Part shown: positions 1 to 13,930 of the stretch, one piece after another
How positions within the stretch are numbered: position 1 is the first letter of the stretch
How the letters are laid out: every line of letters begins with the position of its first letter
Translations under genes and position numbers: made by a program
The notes under the pieces: generated by a model
Databases searched by the model: none
Told to the model about the DNA's origin: nothing
Seen by the model: only the letters and a program-made list of their open reading frames with translations
From: Adineta ricciae
Lineage: Eukaryota > Rotifera > Eurotatoria > Adinetida > Adinetidae
Assembly (NCBI GenBank): GCA_905250025.1
Contig: CAJNOJ010000110.1
Coordinates: 248,001-312,000 of the forward strand
Direction: 5' to 3'
Length of the DNA: 64,000 bases

Positions 1-3000
1 TATTGAATTCACATCTGATCTCAAGTACAATCGATAATTTTCAATGTATCTCGGACGAACCTAATCAATCGATATCATTGAAATGGTCTATCGATTATCG
101 ATCTCATAGATTGATTAAAAACTACATTGTCTACTATTCTGATTTGACACAATCCAATGACGATTGTCTTCGCACACATCTTATTCCAATCGATACCATT
201 AAAATTGTTCGACATTTATCCAAGGATTTCTTCGAATACAAATTCAACACGTCTCTACTCAAACTCAACTACAATAAATATCATATCTTACGCTTTGATT
301 TAGCTATTATTGATCAAAATGAAAATCAATTAGCAATGACGTCCTCGTCGATTTATTCGACTTTTCCAAGAAAATCTGGTAAGCAGAGCACAAGAGTTCT
401 CTTTCTGATCGATTGATTTTCTGGTAGAAATTGATTATCAAGGATGCTACAAGATATCTTATCTGGTGTTCATAAGAGCACATACATATCGTTGTCTCCA
501 ATACATAGAAATTGACTTGTTTGATCTTTACATGTGGTAATCAATACATGCATATGTATAAGCGATTTCTTAGTCTGTTTCTTGTCGGGTAATGTCCTCT
601 GCATAACCATTTTTTATATTCTATTTGGATAATTGTTTACATTGATAACAGTTAAGTAGTAATATGTATGTGAAGGAGAAATGAATTATAGGCAGAAGAG
701 AATGATAATAATCAAGAAAAGGATTAATTATACGGTTTTCATCGTTTTTCTTTGTTTCTCGTCATGTATTATTATACCTCTTGGACAAGTTTAGTCGGCG
801 GTGATAAGCAATGAACAGGTGCTTGTTGAACGTGCGATTATTAGAAGACGTTTTGATCGCCTGATGAGCATCGATTTATCTTAAAAGGCGATCTACTGTA
901 TTTCTATACGTTGCATGCCATTGTTGTTAGTATATACAAAGAATAGAAAGCCTTGTGGCTAGTACAAGTCTGTCCTAGACAACATCGTTCAGTTGGCTAA
1001 ACAATCCATGAAGATAAATGACAGTTAGCAAGATGAAATAAATAATTCTAGAGTAATTAGGCGACCAGTGGTCGGCAATGATCTCTTTTTTTCTCCTTTT
1101 TTCCTGTTCTCTCTTTCGTTCTCTTGTAATTCATCGTCCACGTTCAACATCTTCATAGGACAATGCAATGATATTCAAACAATCATTCTCGTTTTCTTTC
1201 TCTCTCCTCGAGCCGACCAGACGATGATGATCGGATCGAGGTCGTGTTTCTCTATTCTCTATTTCCTTTTGCTTCGTCATTCTATTCTTTTTCTATACGT
1301 GTCAGAAAAGAAAGGAAAGAAATTTTCTTCGTTTTCTTTCACACTATCGAACAACTGTCCAGTTTGGCTATTTGGCTGCTTGTTTATTTGATCAATACGA
1401 AATCACTAAATGACCGATCGTTTTCAATTAAAAATAAACAATTAATCGCAATTGTCAAAATGATTTTTCGACTTCTTGTTTCCATTATCTTCGTTTTTAT
1501 CACCGCCAATCTCGCTCAAGTCCCCACCAACGTACGAATCGTTGCTACTGATAAAGACTTCATCCGCTTATCATGGTCTAAACCTGATCGTACACCAGCA
1601 GTTCATGGCTATACCATCAAATATCGTCCCATTCATTCGAATCAATCATGGATTGTTCGACAAACTGATGCAACGCAAATTCTTCTAAACGAACTTCGTC
1701 CAATTACAAAATATGAAATTATTCTACAAGCGTATGCAAATTCCTCCTATACAGACTCATCAGGACCATCAACGCGCATTGAAGCGATCACAGATGAAAC
1801 AGGTAATTTCCTGTTCAGTGGTTTTATTTCTGTCTAGACAACAGTCGCATATTTTATCGACTAAAATCGAAAGATATTCCGAATATGCGTGGAGTTGCGT
1901 ATGAATCGATGATACGATTAGCACCAAGAGAAAACTCATTACATGTGAATGTATCTAACTTAATACAACGATCGAGATTGATGATGATTTATTTCCGGTT
2001 GTGACTATTAAAGCTCTTCAATGGCTATTAGTGGAATGAGATCTCGTTGAACATTAAGTTCGATCCTGGGCAAAATCACATCATCAATCAATCCTTGTCG
2101 CTTTCGAGTTGAACGAATTTCAATCATTTGTATGGATATTCATACAAATCTGACTAGATAGATCGCCTAATTTTCTCGCGTCTAACACTATAATCCATCA
2201 TGTGGTTGAATGAAAGTCATTCGTCGTGTTGACAATCAAATCGATTGACACGTATAAAAAAAACATACGATTTCATTAATCATTTAGTATACATGCACAC
2301 ATGTCAAATATTAATGAAAAAAAGTGTCTTTTTATAGTAAAGACATCCTCTCGCCTAATAGATTGATTTAAATTTTGAAGAGATTTCTTTTCGAAAAAAA
2401 CTTCACTACGGATAGAATCGTTGTTAATGAAAACGTAGTATCTAAGGTTCTTTTTAATAATCCTGTATTGACATGAAACTTAATTGAATTAGTTAATAAT
2501 ATAAACGATTATTTAGTGTAAACATCGATGTACCAACTTCGAGCGGAGATTGAACAATCTGAAAAGAAGACAATGAAATACTTGCTTAACTTTCTTATTG
2601 AGATTCTTTCATGCGCGAAGGTGAGACAGGATAACACAATTTTCTTTTTCTTCATCAAACTTTCCAATGTCGATCCAATAGAGCAAACTTTTCATTCATG
2701 TAAAACATATGTACTCAATTTTATTAAAGAACTCTACATCTGCTTTGTTAGATCATCAGGTAACTGTGTGCGTGACTATTCGAGCAATGAGAAAAGAAAT
2801 ATGAAGAAACCTTTCATACACACAGGACATTTCTTGAAAGTAGAGGGGAAAAAATCCCTGTAGAATACATGCATTGCTCGTCATCATCATCGGCATTTAA
2901 CTTCTTTCTTTTTTCAATTACACCGAGTCGATTGAAAAAAAGAAGACGATGATGATGAAGAACAGACTCGATAGAGATATTAGTCGGTTTGATTACTGCC

Positions 3001-6000
3001 GACAAATGAGTTTAGTAAGAACATGGTTTCTGAAACTATGTCGAGCAGCGAGAGAGAGAGAAAGCGAACAAGAAAGGGAAGCGTAACTAAAAAATAGATG
3101 ACAAGTGGATTTGTAACGGAAGACAACGTTTCCAAGGTCGATTGCTTCTTTTTCTTTCCGTTTTACATATAAAAAAATATAAAAGAGCAAATAATTAGTT
3201 ATTTTCCACTTACAAATCAAGTCTGTCTTAATCGTAAATAAACTCTCGACAAGAAATCGTATCTATGGTCGATGTTTATTTCCTACAAACAAACGAATCA
3301 TTGTCAAATCTATGAAAACGTCTGATCAAGTTTTTTCTTCATTGATTTGATTATCAATCTGATTTGATTCGAAATGAAAATGAAAGTTTCAAGAGAGCAG
3401 CGCACTTGTGCTGCTAGTGGGATAAACTGTTCTCATATTCTGTAATGTATAGGAGAGATAGAGAGAGAGAGAAAGAGAAAGAGAAAAAACAAGAAAGAAA
3501 GGAAAAGGGAGAAGCAGTTCAGTTAGAAAGAAAGAAAAAAAATGCAAGCAATAGTCGTTTAGTAGTGTAGAAATTTTGAACACCAGCAAATTATTTCCGA
3601 TCGCAATGTGGTCATTCGTTATCATACTTTCAATTCTAGTTCCACTTGTCGCACCGATCAATGTCAGTGCACGTATGATCAATCAAACCACAGCGAATAT
3701 CTCGTGGATTTATCCGTTGGATTCCAATAATCCTGATGATATAGCATTACTCGGTGGAATGATCAAGGGATTCTATGTGATTGTCTTCGCACCGGATTCG
3801 ATTCAACCACCCATTGTTCATCGAAACTATGAAGGCACCATTGGTACTCAATACTGGGATATTGTTGGTAATTTAACACCTGGTACAACTTATCACGCTC
3901 AAGTGAAAGCATTTACCAAGAAAGGTGATGGCAAACCAAGTGTACCATACATATTCACAGTAGCCAAAGATGATTTCGGTAAGTGAATTAGTGAGGAGAA
4001 AAAAAATCGATCGATTATGAACTCACTTCATTTATATGTATATTCAACACTTAATAGATAGGAAAAATCAATAACGGGTATTGTTATGTAATTTTCCTGT
4101 TGATGAGTTATATATCGAGTAATAATTGTCTTGAAATATTCTTACGAAAAGATTTGTATATATCTTCAATGAAGATAAATGAGTAAGAGGCCGAATTCAG
4201 ATGGCGATATATCGATAAATTCAATTGAAAGAAAAAGAAACAAAACTAAGAATGCGTGTTTGTTATATAATTAATTTCATGAGCGGCTGGAGATGTTTGT
4301 ATCTAATTTATTAGTAGTGCTGCTGGGAAAACTTGTTTTTTTTCCTGCTTTTTTTTCTCGCTCCGATCAGTTTTTACATCAGATGCACACACATGTTATA
4401 AGGTCATTAGCAGCACTAGTAGTCGCAGTCAATGAACGTAAACAACTGGTCAAAGTATTGCCCAATTTAACATGCCGGATGTATTGTCGTTCTTACTTCC
4501 ATGTCGTACGTGACACTAGTATCGACATGCAACTTGTTCGAGTTCTCAAAATGTTTTAATAAGAGAAGAAATCATAACGGATTCACTGGCTAAATGTTGA
4601 TGATCTTTCAACACGAATGAATATCATTCTTATGAGTAGTACTTGATCATAAGGTCTTATCAACTGTCAACAAGAGAATAATGTTGATGAATATAACAAG
4701 GTTCTTTTACATATATATATGTATGTATATTACACTTGATGAACATCGTTCGATACTCTAAAGTGTTCATTCTAGCGTATTTAATGGATAGGACTAGACT
4801 TTTCTCTTTTTCTTTTTGCTCTAGCTAAAAACAGTTTTGTTGTAATAATAATGCGATCATCGATGAATGACATTGGATGAGAAATGAGAAAATGCATTGA
4901 TAAGTGAGATTACGCGGCGACAATGAGAAGAGAAAGAGGAAAAGTGATCTTTTGAATTAGTCCTATTAGAAATAACAAAGAAGAAAAGAATGGATAAACC
5001 AGCCTTGGGCATTCTTGACCGGATGATGGACAATGCTTGATAGAGTAAAGATTCAATCGAACAATAGACTGATCAGGACAATGATTGAATTTGGCACTCT
5101 TAGACAAATGTTACAGTCTAGCATATCCGATTTTTAGACTAGGATGTGTCTCATATCGAATATCTTCGTTTTTCCCTTCTCGCAATAGAGAAGTTGATTA
5201 GTCGGTGTATAGATATACTGTTGTTTCTTTTCGTGTGAAACTAGGAGAATGATTAACAAGTGTTGATTCACAGAACAGAGAGAGATTAAAAACTAGAATA
5301 CTTTTTCTTTCGCAAAATGAAATAATCAATAGTACGTTCGTTATTTGCTACATCATTGAAATAGACTTCTACTAGAATAATTAACTTGGATAAGGAATTT
5401 CATCATCATAATGAATTATTGATGACAACTTGAATGTTTTCTTGTCAAAACAAACATTTTTTTTTGTCCTCAGAACATCCATCACCAACCGATCTAGAAG
5501 CATATGTTGTCGATGCTAACACGTTAAGTGTCACATGGGATTTGCCTGGCGATCTACATAACATTGATAAAATCTATATTACTGTTACCGAACTCGGCGA
5601 AACGAATCGAACGATTCAAACACAATCGTTTGATAAGACAATTAAGAAATTTGATATTCAAATTAATGATAAAGACCCAAACAGTATTCATACAAACACA
5701 ACCGTTCAGTTTGCGGCGCGTTATTGCGATCACAGTGGTCAAAATTCGTCGACAATTGACTATCAACTTTATATCAATACATTAAGTGAGTTTTCTTTTT
5801 TCTTTTTTTTTTATGCAACTAATTGTGTCTGATGTTGACAGAGTGACATCCTGTTAGAGAAAACTTAGACACACATTTTCATCTATGTTGTCACCCTTAT
5901 TATACACGGCAAACGCAGAAGGACCAGTAATAGGCGCGGAGTGAGTAGAAAAGAGGGAGAGAAAAAGCCGAAGGTCTTCCAGATTGTTTGTTCAGTAAAA

Positions 6001-9000
6001 TATTCTACTAGATAGCTCAATCAAGCAAATATCTATGTATGACTAAAACTGCACGGAACATGCAAGAATTTGCCATTCCTTTCATTCTAACACGCATTAG
6101 GTTTTTACATCTCGCTCTCCCTTTCTATATTTGCGTGTTCGGGGGAAGACAAAAACTGTAAGCGGAGAATTAGATATCTCTTGTTTTTTTTTCTTTTTTT
6201 TTCATTCTACGGTATTAACTATCCTCAAGGATCATATGAATATAAAGGGAGAAAAAACGAGAGAAAAAAAGAAGGTTTCTTTCTTAACATTGCACAGATG
6301 GTAGTATTTATCGTTTTCTAAAGAGAACAAAAAAAAAGTCGAAGACGAAGAAGAACTCTCATGGATCCAATAACAGTTTTTTATATTCTTCTATTAACTT
6401 CCACTAATTTGAAACCAATTAATAATTCTATTGTGCGCTCCAGTATCTATTATGTTCAAACGCCTGGTTCATCAATTTGTAATTTTTAATTATGATTATG
6501 CATCTATTCATATGTTTTTTGTTTTCATCATAATTTAGATCCATCTCCGCGTGGTGTGAATGTTACTCGTATCAATGATACGGCAATCAAGGTGTCGTGG
6601 TCACCAATCTACTATCCACATGTCGAACGGTATTTGATTTACTACAATGACAAAGCGGAAAACAAACCAGAAAATAAATGGTCACTCTATACACCAACGA
6701 ATCAAAGTGCAACCACGGCGGTAATTGCTGGTCTTAAACCTGCTGCGATGTATAACGTACGCGTCAGTGCAGAATTTTCAAATATCAATATGAATGATCC
6801 ATCCCATGCAATCGGAACTAGTCCACGCGAAGGTTATCTATCAGATGTTCATGTTGCTGATATTTATCATCGTAAGTTCATTTGTCAAAATGATGCTCCT
6901 TCTTCATAAGCATGATTTGCCTAGGTACAAAGCATACCATTCAATATGATAGTCAATTAAGTCGACCCTATAATATGAGTTATACGGATCTGACATCAAG
7001 TAGTGTGAAATTACTCTTTTCTTTCAATGAATTGAATCTCGATCCCCGTCGACAAATTCAAAAACTCGAGGTACAGTTATTACGATTTTATGCAAATGTT
7101 TATTCATGTTGGTCTTTGTTACAGGTGCATTACGAAGGAATACAAAATTATATTGATGGGTTAGGAACAGCGCGTACAACAACCCATCACAATTCTGCTG
7201 GTCTTATTACGATTCCTCCCACGCAAGGTACACGCGAATGGTTAGTCACTGGCCTAGCGCCCAATACGCGTTACACTCTTAATTTAACCGGCACACTAAC
7301 GACTTCCGAACAATCATCAACAAAAATTTATAGTCAGCCTGCGACAATCCAGTTTTCGACAGACTACGATGTTCCACCGTACGTTGATCGACCGGATCTA
7401 GACCGGCGAACCATTTCGGGTGGAACTCATCAGCAAGTTTATCTTCGTTTACATCGTGCGTCAACCAAAAATGGTCCTATTGATCGTTACTATGTCGTTG
7501 TTTATCTGAACGACTCTGCCACGGCTTCATCATTCACACCACAAGAGGTAAAAAATCAAAGGAGAAAAAGCTGTCACATATCTAACGATTTTTTATTTGA
7601 AAATTCTAGGGCCGACGAGAATGTTGCTATACTGCTGCGGTATTCAATGAATCTCAATTACCGGAAATGTTTATTCTGGGCGATGGAAAGGAAACTCGAG
7701 ACTGGAATCCCTTCTCAGCCAACACCTACAATAATTCTCCAATAACTACTACCAGTCGAGTTCAACTTATTTCATGGGGTTTCAATCGTAAAGGAGAGAA
7801 TTTGATAGCATCGAGTCCAACGATTCTCGTCAATGCTCTATTCAAGTCACCGCAAACATCGAACGAAGAAACATTCAACAATCTTCTGCGAATCTTCGGA
7901 ATCATCTTTTTATTATTTTTATTTCTCATTATCGTCATATTTTTCTCATTGAAATTCAATCGAACCAAAAGAAAGTCGTTAACACCACCTCCGGAATGTG
8001 TACCGTTCGACCTAACTCCAAAAGTTCTAACAATGGAAATGCAAATGCCAATTTTACCTCCGACAATATCACCCGCTTCATCGGGCGAACCCGTGGAAAT
8101 ACGCCGTGTGCAACCCGTCACAAGTTATTCTCCCATACCAGTCGAAGAATTCTCTACACATCTCGAACATTTGAAAGCAGTCGATAATTACAAGTTTTCT
8201 CAAGAATACGAAGTGAGTAAACATGTTGACTGTTGTCAATCATTGTCTCAATAACAGAAAACAACACAACAACTAGAATGATTATCACGATAGTTCAGGA
8301 ATCGTTCGTCGAAGGATGAATAATTTCTTTAGACAAATATTAATTAACGAATATAAACATGTAAAAGAAAAGGATGTGCATTTCATGAGATGAAACAATC
8401 TTCCGAACTTCCGCTTTCATTCTACTCGACAATATGTTTTCTAAACAAATTGCTATTCTTGAACGCTAATGAGAATAAGACGATCTGATCTCAGACGAAG
8501 TTTTTGCCGTAAAACATGAGAAAGATAGTTCACTATTAGCCAACGTGTTGAAGCATTGATCAAATAAATCTTTTCAATTTCAGTCTATTGATCCGGGTGA
8601 ACAATTTTCGTGGGAAAATTCGAAACTTGAATGTAACAAAACGAAGAATCGCTATGCTAATGTGGTCGCCTATGATCATTCACGAGTAATCCTTCGTCCG
8701 ATCGACGGTGTTGCTGGTAGTGACTATATTAATGCGAATTATCTCGACGGTTATCGAAAACAAAATGCATACATAGCGACGCAGGGTCCGTTACCAAATA
8801 CTTTCGCTGACTTTTGGCGAATGATTTGGGAAACGAATTCCAATTGTATCGTAATGATGACTAAGCTAGAAGAACGCAATCGTCTGAAATGTGATCAATA
8901 TTGGCCCAGTCGAGGAATGGAAACTTATGGGCCTATTCAAGTTACACTGACTGATTTTATTGAACTCGCTTCATACAGTATCCGAATGTTTACAATCGCT

Positions 9001-10713
9001 TGGGTAATAGACAGTTGTTTTCATTTCAGAAGGTCAGAACAATGTTGTGAATATTTAGACTGGCCATCCAGAAAAACGAGAAATTCGTCATTGTCAATTT
9101 ACAGCATGGCCTGGTAAGAGTGAATCATTTGATTTTTGTCTCTTATTCTGAACTTATTCGATAGATCATGGAATACTAGAACATGCAACTGCATTTTTAA
9201 TGTTCGTTCGCCGAGTCAAAACACTCAATCTGTCGGAAAGTGGTCCGACGGTTGTACATTGTTCTGCTGGAGTTGGCCGAACTGGTTGTTTTATCGTGAT
9301 CGATGCGCTGTTAGAGAAACTCAAATACGAAAAAACAGTTGATATTTATGGGCATGTCACTCTTCTGCGCGCTCAACGGTAAGGAAACATTGTTCCCATC
9401 CATAATTGAAAACTTAACTTTCATTCTTTTGAAGAAACTATATTGTTCAAACTGAAGAGCAATATATTTTTATTTACGAAGCGATCCATGAAGCCATTCA
9501 GTCAGGATTTACCGAAGTTCCTGCACGAAACCTACTTACACATTTGCAGAGACTGCTTCAACCACTGAACGATAGTTCATTGACTGAAATGGAATTAGAA
9601 TTCAAGGTAAAAACAATTAAAAGATGCGAAATCCAATCCATTTTCTATGTTTGTTCTCCTATCATTTAGCGATTAGCAAATATTAAAGCTCAACCATCGA
9701 AGTTCATCAGTGCCAATCATCCCGCAAATAAGTTCAAAAATCGTCTTGTGAATATCCTACCATGTAAATCAATTTTTCTTCTTGAATTCAGTCCTTTCCA
9801 ACTTTCTATTGTCTCAATAGATGAAAATACTCGCGTGTGTCTATCTCCTATACGTGGAATCGACGGATCAGATTATATCAATGCATCCTATATCGATGTA
9901 AGTTGTTCATCGTTTAGGAGAAACATGTAATCATGATCGATTCTAGGGTTATCGTCTACGAAATGGCTATATCGCTACTCAGGGACCATTGAACGAAACC
10001 ATAGATGATTTCTGGCGAATGATATGGGAGCACAATGTAACGATAATTGTGATGCTGACGAAATTGAAAGAAATGGGAAGAGAGAAATGCGCTCAATATT
10101 GGCCTGTAGATCAATCAATGCGTTCAGGATATTTTATAATAGATCCTTCAGGAGAATATCATATGCAACAATATCTATTGAGTGAATTCAAACTAACTGA
10201 TACACGAGTAAGATTTTACGAATGAACAAAATTGGTTTTCCTAAGTTTGATCTTTCAGGATGGACAATCTCGAACAATTCGCCATTTTCTGTACACCGAA
10301 TGGCCAGAACAAGGTGTACCTAAAGTCGGAGAAGGATTTATTGATTTCATTGGACAAGTACATAAAACGAAAGAGGGCTTTGGTCAAGATGGACCGATTG
10401 TGGTCCATTGTTCAGCAGGTAAACGATCATCCTTGTTCAAACGATAAAAGTGAACTTTCGGCGTTATAGGTGTCGGAAGAACTGGAGTATTTCTAACGTT
10501 AAGTATCGTTCTCGAACGAATTCGATATGAAGGTGTAGTGGATGTATTTCAAACGGTGAAATTACTACGTACACAGCGACCAGCACTTGTTCAAACCGAG
10601 GTAAGCACGAAAATCGTTCTCTCTCCTATTGCATTTCTTTTCTTCAGGATCAATATCAATTCTGTTATCGTTCAGCATTGGAATATTTAAGTTCATTTGA
10701 TAATTTGATATGA
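1..10713 (+). CDS. LAR-type receptor protein tyrosine phosphatase (type IIa), 5' end outside window
   Basis: Single-pass receptor phosphatase that removes phosphate from tyrosines of cytoplasmic or junctional proteins. Exons by splice phase: <1-378, 1521-1802, 3640-3978, 5474-5785, 6539-6871, 6925-7070, 7125-7547, 7610-8212, 8584-9003, 9059-9113, 9165-9378, 9435-9606, 9670-9763, 9821-9897, 9947-10207, 10259-10418, 10470-10600, 10648-10713. The first exons each encode a fibronectin III unit. A hydrophobic segment near 7885-7950 spans the membrane. Domain D1 has KNRY, WPDHG (split by an intron) and [10 protein letters not shown], so it should be active. D2 has WPEQG and [10 protein letters not shown], and the [16 protein letters not shown] stretch typical of LAR/PTPRD/PTPRS D2, normally a weak or inactive domain. 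The Ig domains expected of LAR would lie upstream. An in-frame ATG at 1460 with a signal-peptide-like run is an alternative start. Family assignment is firm; the 5' structure is not. Confidence 0.94.
3453..3487 (+). repeat. Imperfect GA-rich repeat in an intron
   Basis: GAGA/GAAA tract in the third listed intron of the receptor phosphatase, about 150 bases before the exon at 3640. Confidence 0.75.
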
Positions 10714-11142
10714 TCTTAATTCCTAGTCAACACAGTGACTTGTAGCTACGAGTTTCTTTTTGATACGACGAGAATTTCATGTGATGTTTTACAAGAAAAT
10801 TATTATTACTATTATTATGTTAGAGCTTCTTTTCTTTTCTATCATCTGTGTAAATATCTGTTTGCGTTTTTGATACTATTTTTCTAACCAAATGAAGGTT
10901 CTGCCTTTCTCTTTTTTTTCGTGTCTTAATTATTGTGTGATGAATGCGGTTTTCTTTTGTGTATGTGTGGAAACTTTAATTATAAATTTCGATATTATCT
11001 TCATCAACCAATTGATTTGTATAGAATAGAACTGTTTATTCATAGGAATTTGTATGATATAATACAATCATTGAGAAAAGCTTTACTTCGAAAAATCGAA
11101 TAATAGTTTATGAGGTTTTACGTACAAAAGTCAAATGACACT
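10714..11142. other. Convergent 3' ends between phosphatase and small minus-strand gene
   Basis: T-rich, AT-rich sequence between two stop codons facing each other (10713 on + and 11143 on -). It most likely holds the two 3' UTRs. No open coding segment or RNA gene was seen. Confidence 0.6.
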
Positions 11143-11535
11143 TTATTGTTCACGCGATTCGACCTCTTCAACCAAACGCAAAACCCATTCGGGAACTTCT
11201 GGTGTGCGATAAGCAACGTAGTCTCCACGGGTAGTGTGGCAAATGACATAATCACCATTTTCGCTATTCTTCATGGTCACAGGACGTATGCGTTCAATGA
11301 CACCATCGGATGTACATTTGACCAAAGGTGCTGTATCCGCTTGTTTCTTTTGAATGGTCGGAAATGGCGATGACATACGAATGGATTGAGAAGATGAGAC
11401 TGAAGGTAATGATTCAATCAATGTTGACGCAGACGAGCTGAAATCATTGGAAGATGCATTGTCGACGTCAATACTAATACCCGAATCGTCATCGATATAG
11501 GGTGTAGAATAATTATTCAACGTTATTTTTGCCAT
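11143..11535 (-). CDS. Small orphan protein, 130 aa, single exon
   Basis: Unrecognised. ATG at 11535, stop at 11143. The N-terminal half is acidic and serine-rich (residues about 15-55, many S, D, N), suggesting disorder. The C-terminal part (about 70-130) is more ordered, with an alternating hydrophobic pattern around DYVICHTTRGDYVAYRTPEV and an acidic/amphipathic end. No signal peptide or TM segment. It lies tail-to-tail with the receptor phosphatase. Codon use resembles neighbouring exons and the frame stays open for nearly 400 bases, which supports it as coding. No function is proposed. Confidence 0.55.
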   Translation of the reverse strand: MAKITLNNYSTPYIDDDSGISIDVDNASSNDFSSSASTLIESLPSVSSSQSIRMSSPFPTIQKKQADTAPLVKCTSDGVIERIRPVTMKNSENGDYVICHTTRGDYVAYRTPEVPEWVLRLVEEVESREQ

Positions 11536-12475
11536 CTTTGTTAGATTTGTCTAAAAATAAGATTGAATGAATACAAAATCTATCGATAAAAGAAAAAAGA
11601 GTGTGCAAGCTGATGCCAATTTACAACTGCGTTATTCCTATTAGTCATTGTTTGATTCGAAGAAGAAAAAATACCAAGTTCCTACGCACGACTCTAATCA
11701 CAAGCGTTTTTATCACATTCCATAATTCTGTCAATATAGTGAAAGGAGAAAAAAAGAGAAAAAGAATGCGTCAGGTATTCTTTCCTATTTTAGTAAGAAA
11801 AATGACTCATTCGCAGCGCTGTTGTTGCGCATGACTCAGTTAATAATTCAATTCCATGTACTTATAGGAGAAAAAACGAACGAGGATAAGAAACCTTGTT
11901 TTGCTCATAAATAGAATAAAGCATGATAATATTTTCATACTCATCATGTAATAGTACATTGCATTAATGTCGAACAAGACATATTTTCATCGGGCAATCT
12001 ACGATTGACACATAAGAAATCATTTCTTATTTTTCTATGCAAACAAACCCATTCCTCTTTCTGTTACCTATCGAACGTTTGCCGTGTAGAAGAACCCATA
12101 TATTTTTAGAATTTATTAATTCAACCAGTTAAATCGACTGAATAGTACTGATGAGAGAAAGATTTTAAGAAAGCGGTGGGATTTTCATCTATGTTCTAAT
12201 TCTGTATTCAACGAATCGGATTTCTAATTTAATGTCTGAATGCATTTTGTGTTGTGAAAAATGAGCGTTTATTTCTTTGTCTGCACTAATTTTTCTTGAC
12301 CATATTAGCAGAATAAATCGACAAACAAAGTCATGTGCTCCAGTGGACTGATACAAATCAAATCAATTAATCATGCCATAACTGAAAAATCGTGTACGAT
12401 ATTTATTTTCTGTCATGACTTTAACTACAAAGACAAAAAGAATGTTGATGAGAAGTTTCTGTTTGCTGCTTCATG
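11536..12475. other. Intergenic, AT-rich
   Basis: Lies upstream of the small 130-aa gene and downstream of the GPCR stop codon (12476), so it probably carries the promoter of the former and the 3' UTR of the latter. I see no protein signature or RNA gene. Confidence 0.5.
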
Positions 12476-13930
12476 TCAGACGTTATTTATATTGGTATTA
12501 ATTGCCATCGGATCTGAGGAGGCGAGTAAAGACTCCTCTTTGAAAGAATTTTGTTTGATTGATGCTAATTGAATCTTTTCTAAAGTGTTCTTCTTCGTAT
12601 TGTGACCGTTCGATTTGCCATTCAAAGACGAATCTCGAGGCATTTGGTACGTCGACGCACGTTCAATATACCCATCACCATCTATAATCATATTACCACT
12701 CAATTGTTGATCATTGAAACATGAGCAGATTCTGAATAGACACGGGATTGTCTGCTGGAATTCTTTACGAAAATTATCATTCAACCAAGAATATAGAAAT
12801 GGATTATAAATTGTTGATGACATTGCAATAACATGCGTACTTAGAAATAAAGCTCGATAATGGTTGACATCTTGACGATGAAATTCATTCACCATATGAA
12901 CAATGTTCAATGGTAACCAACATATAGCGAAAATAACCACCATAGCAATCAACATACGGTTTGTACGTTTTTTGCGACATATTTCTACTTCTTCACGTAC
13001 ACGCGTACGTCCAAGTAATGAACGACGTGCTAACGCTACCCAAACTTTATAATAACTAAACGATATGACTGAAAATGGTATGAGGTATTGCAAAACTAAT
13101 GATGAAAAGTTAAAAAAACGTCGAGATGTATATTGTGGCCAATATTCCTAAGCAAAGAAAACGTTTCTTGGGATTGTACTTCGTCGTCATGAAGAACTTA
13201 CTTCACATTTTTCGCGATCTAATCGCATGTAAATAGCCAAGGGTAAAGAAATTGATATACCGACAATCCAAATCACAATAATCAATAATATACAAACACC
13301 TAAACGCATACGAGAACGAAACGGATGTACAATGACAAAATAGCGGTCGACAGCAATTGCTAATGAGGTCAATGTTGAAACATAAACTAGCAAGAAAATC
13401 AAATTCAATAAACATATTCATGTTGTCTCATTTCCTACCTGAAATTCCTAGCGACATTGGCACAATATGACATAGGATTTTCCCCAAATACCACGTATGT
13501 CCATAGGCTGATATCGGTGTAAATGGTACAGCTAAACAACACATCTAAAATGAACAGAGTTGTTTTTCGTGGGAGAGCGACGAGAGATGTTTCTTCATAC
13601 AAGAATGTCTGAAAGTGCTAAATTGGTAATGAAAACATTGGTCACCGTTTGCATGGCTTTGTTTCTACAGACAACATCTAGAAAGTAGACGGTTGTGTAT
13701 GAAGACAATGACAAATCGGAACTGTATAAACACTTACACACAACCAGTGCATTTCCGGTTATACCGAAGAAGAATATGAGAGCGTATAATGATATAAATG
13801 TTGCCATAATAATCGGCCGATTTTCTAAAGAAACTACTTTGTCTTCGACTGTACTTGTTGTTATTAATAAGCTTCTTGTTGTGTATGTTTCATTCATTTC
13901 TAACGGATTTTTACTGAGATTGAACGCCAT
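12476..13930 (-). CDS. NPY/NPF-like neuropeptide G-protein-coupled receptor
   Basis: Class A seven-TM receptor for a neuropeptide; signals at the plasma membrane through G proteins. Exons on the minus strand: 13930-13738, 13677-13601, 13544-13439, 13386-13202, 13147-12476; phases agree, giving about 410 aa. The N-terminus has NxS/T sequons. TM1 contains GNALVVYVV, TM2 TNLALSDIL followed by CCLAVPFTP, TM3 ends in DRY (AVDRYFVIVHP), TM6 has CWLP and TM7 NPFLY. The combination of TxTNxFITNLALSDIL, the LAVPFTP motif after TM2 and the W at HTWYLG is typical of the NPY/NPF receptor group (with GPR83-like relatives). The C-tail is long and serine-rich. Ligand identity is inferred only. An NPF-like peptide gene lies at 29.2 kb. 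Confidence 0.92.

Noticed and set aside
1068-1391. Frame in the first large intron of the receptor phosphatase
   Set aside because: S/F/L-rich translation of pyrimidine-rich DNA without a domain; lies within an intron.
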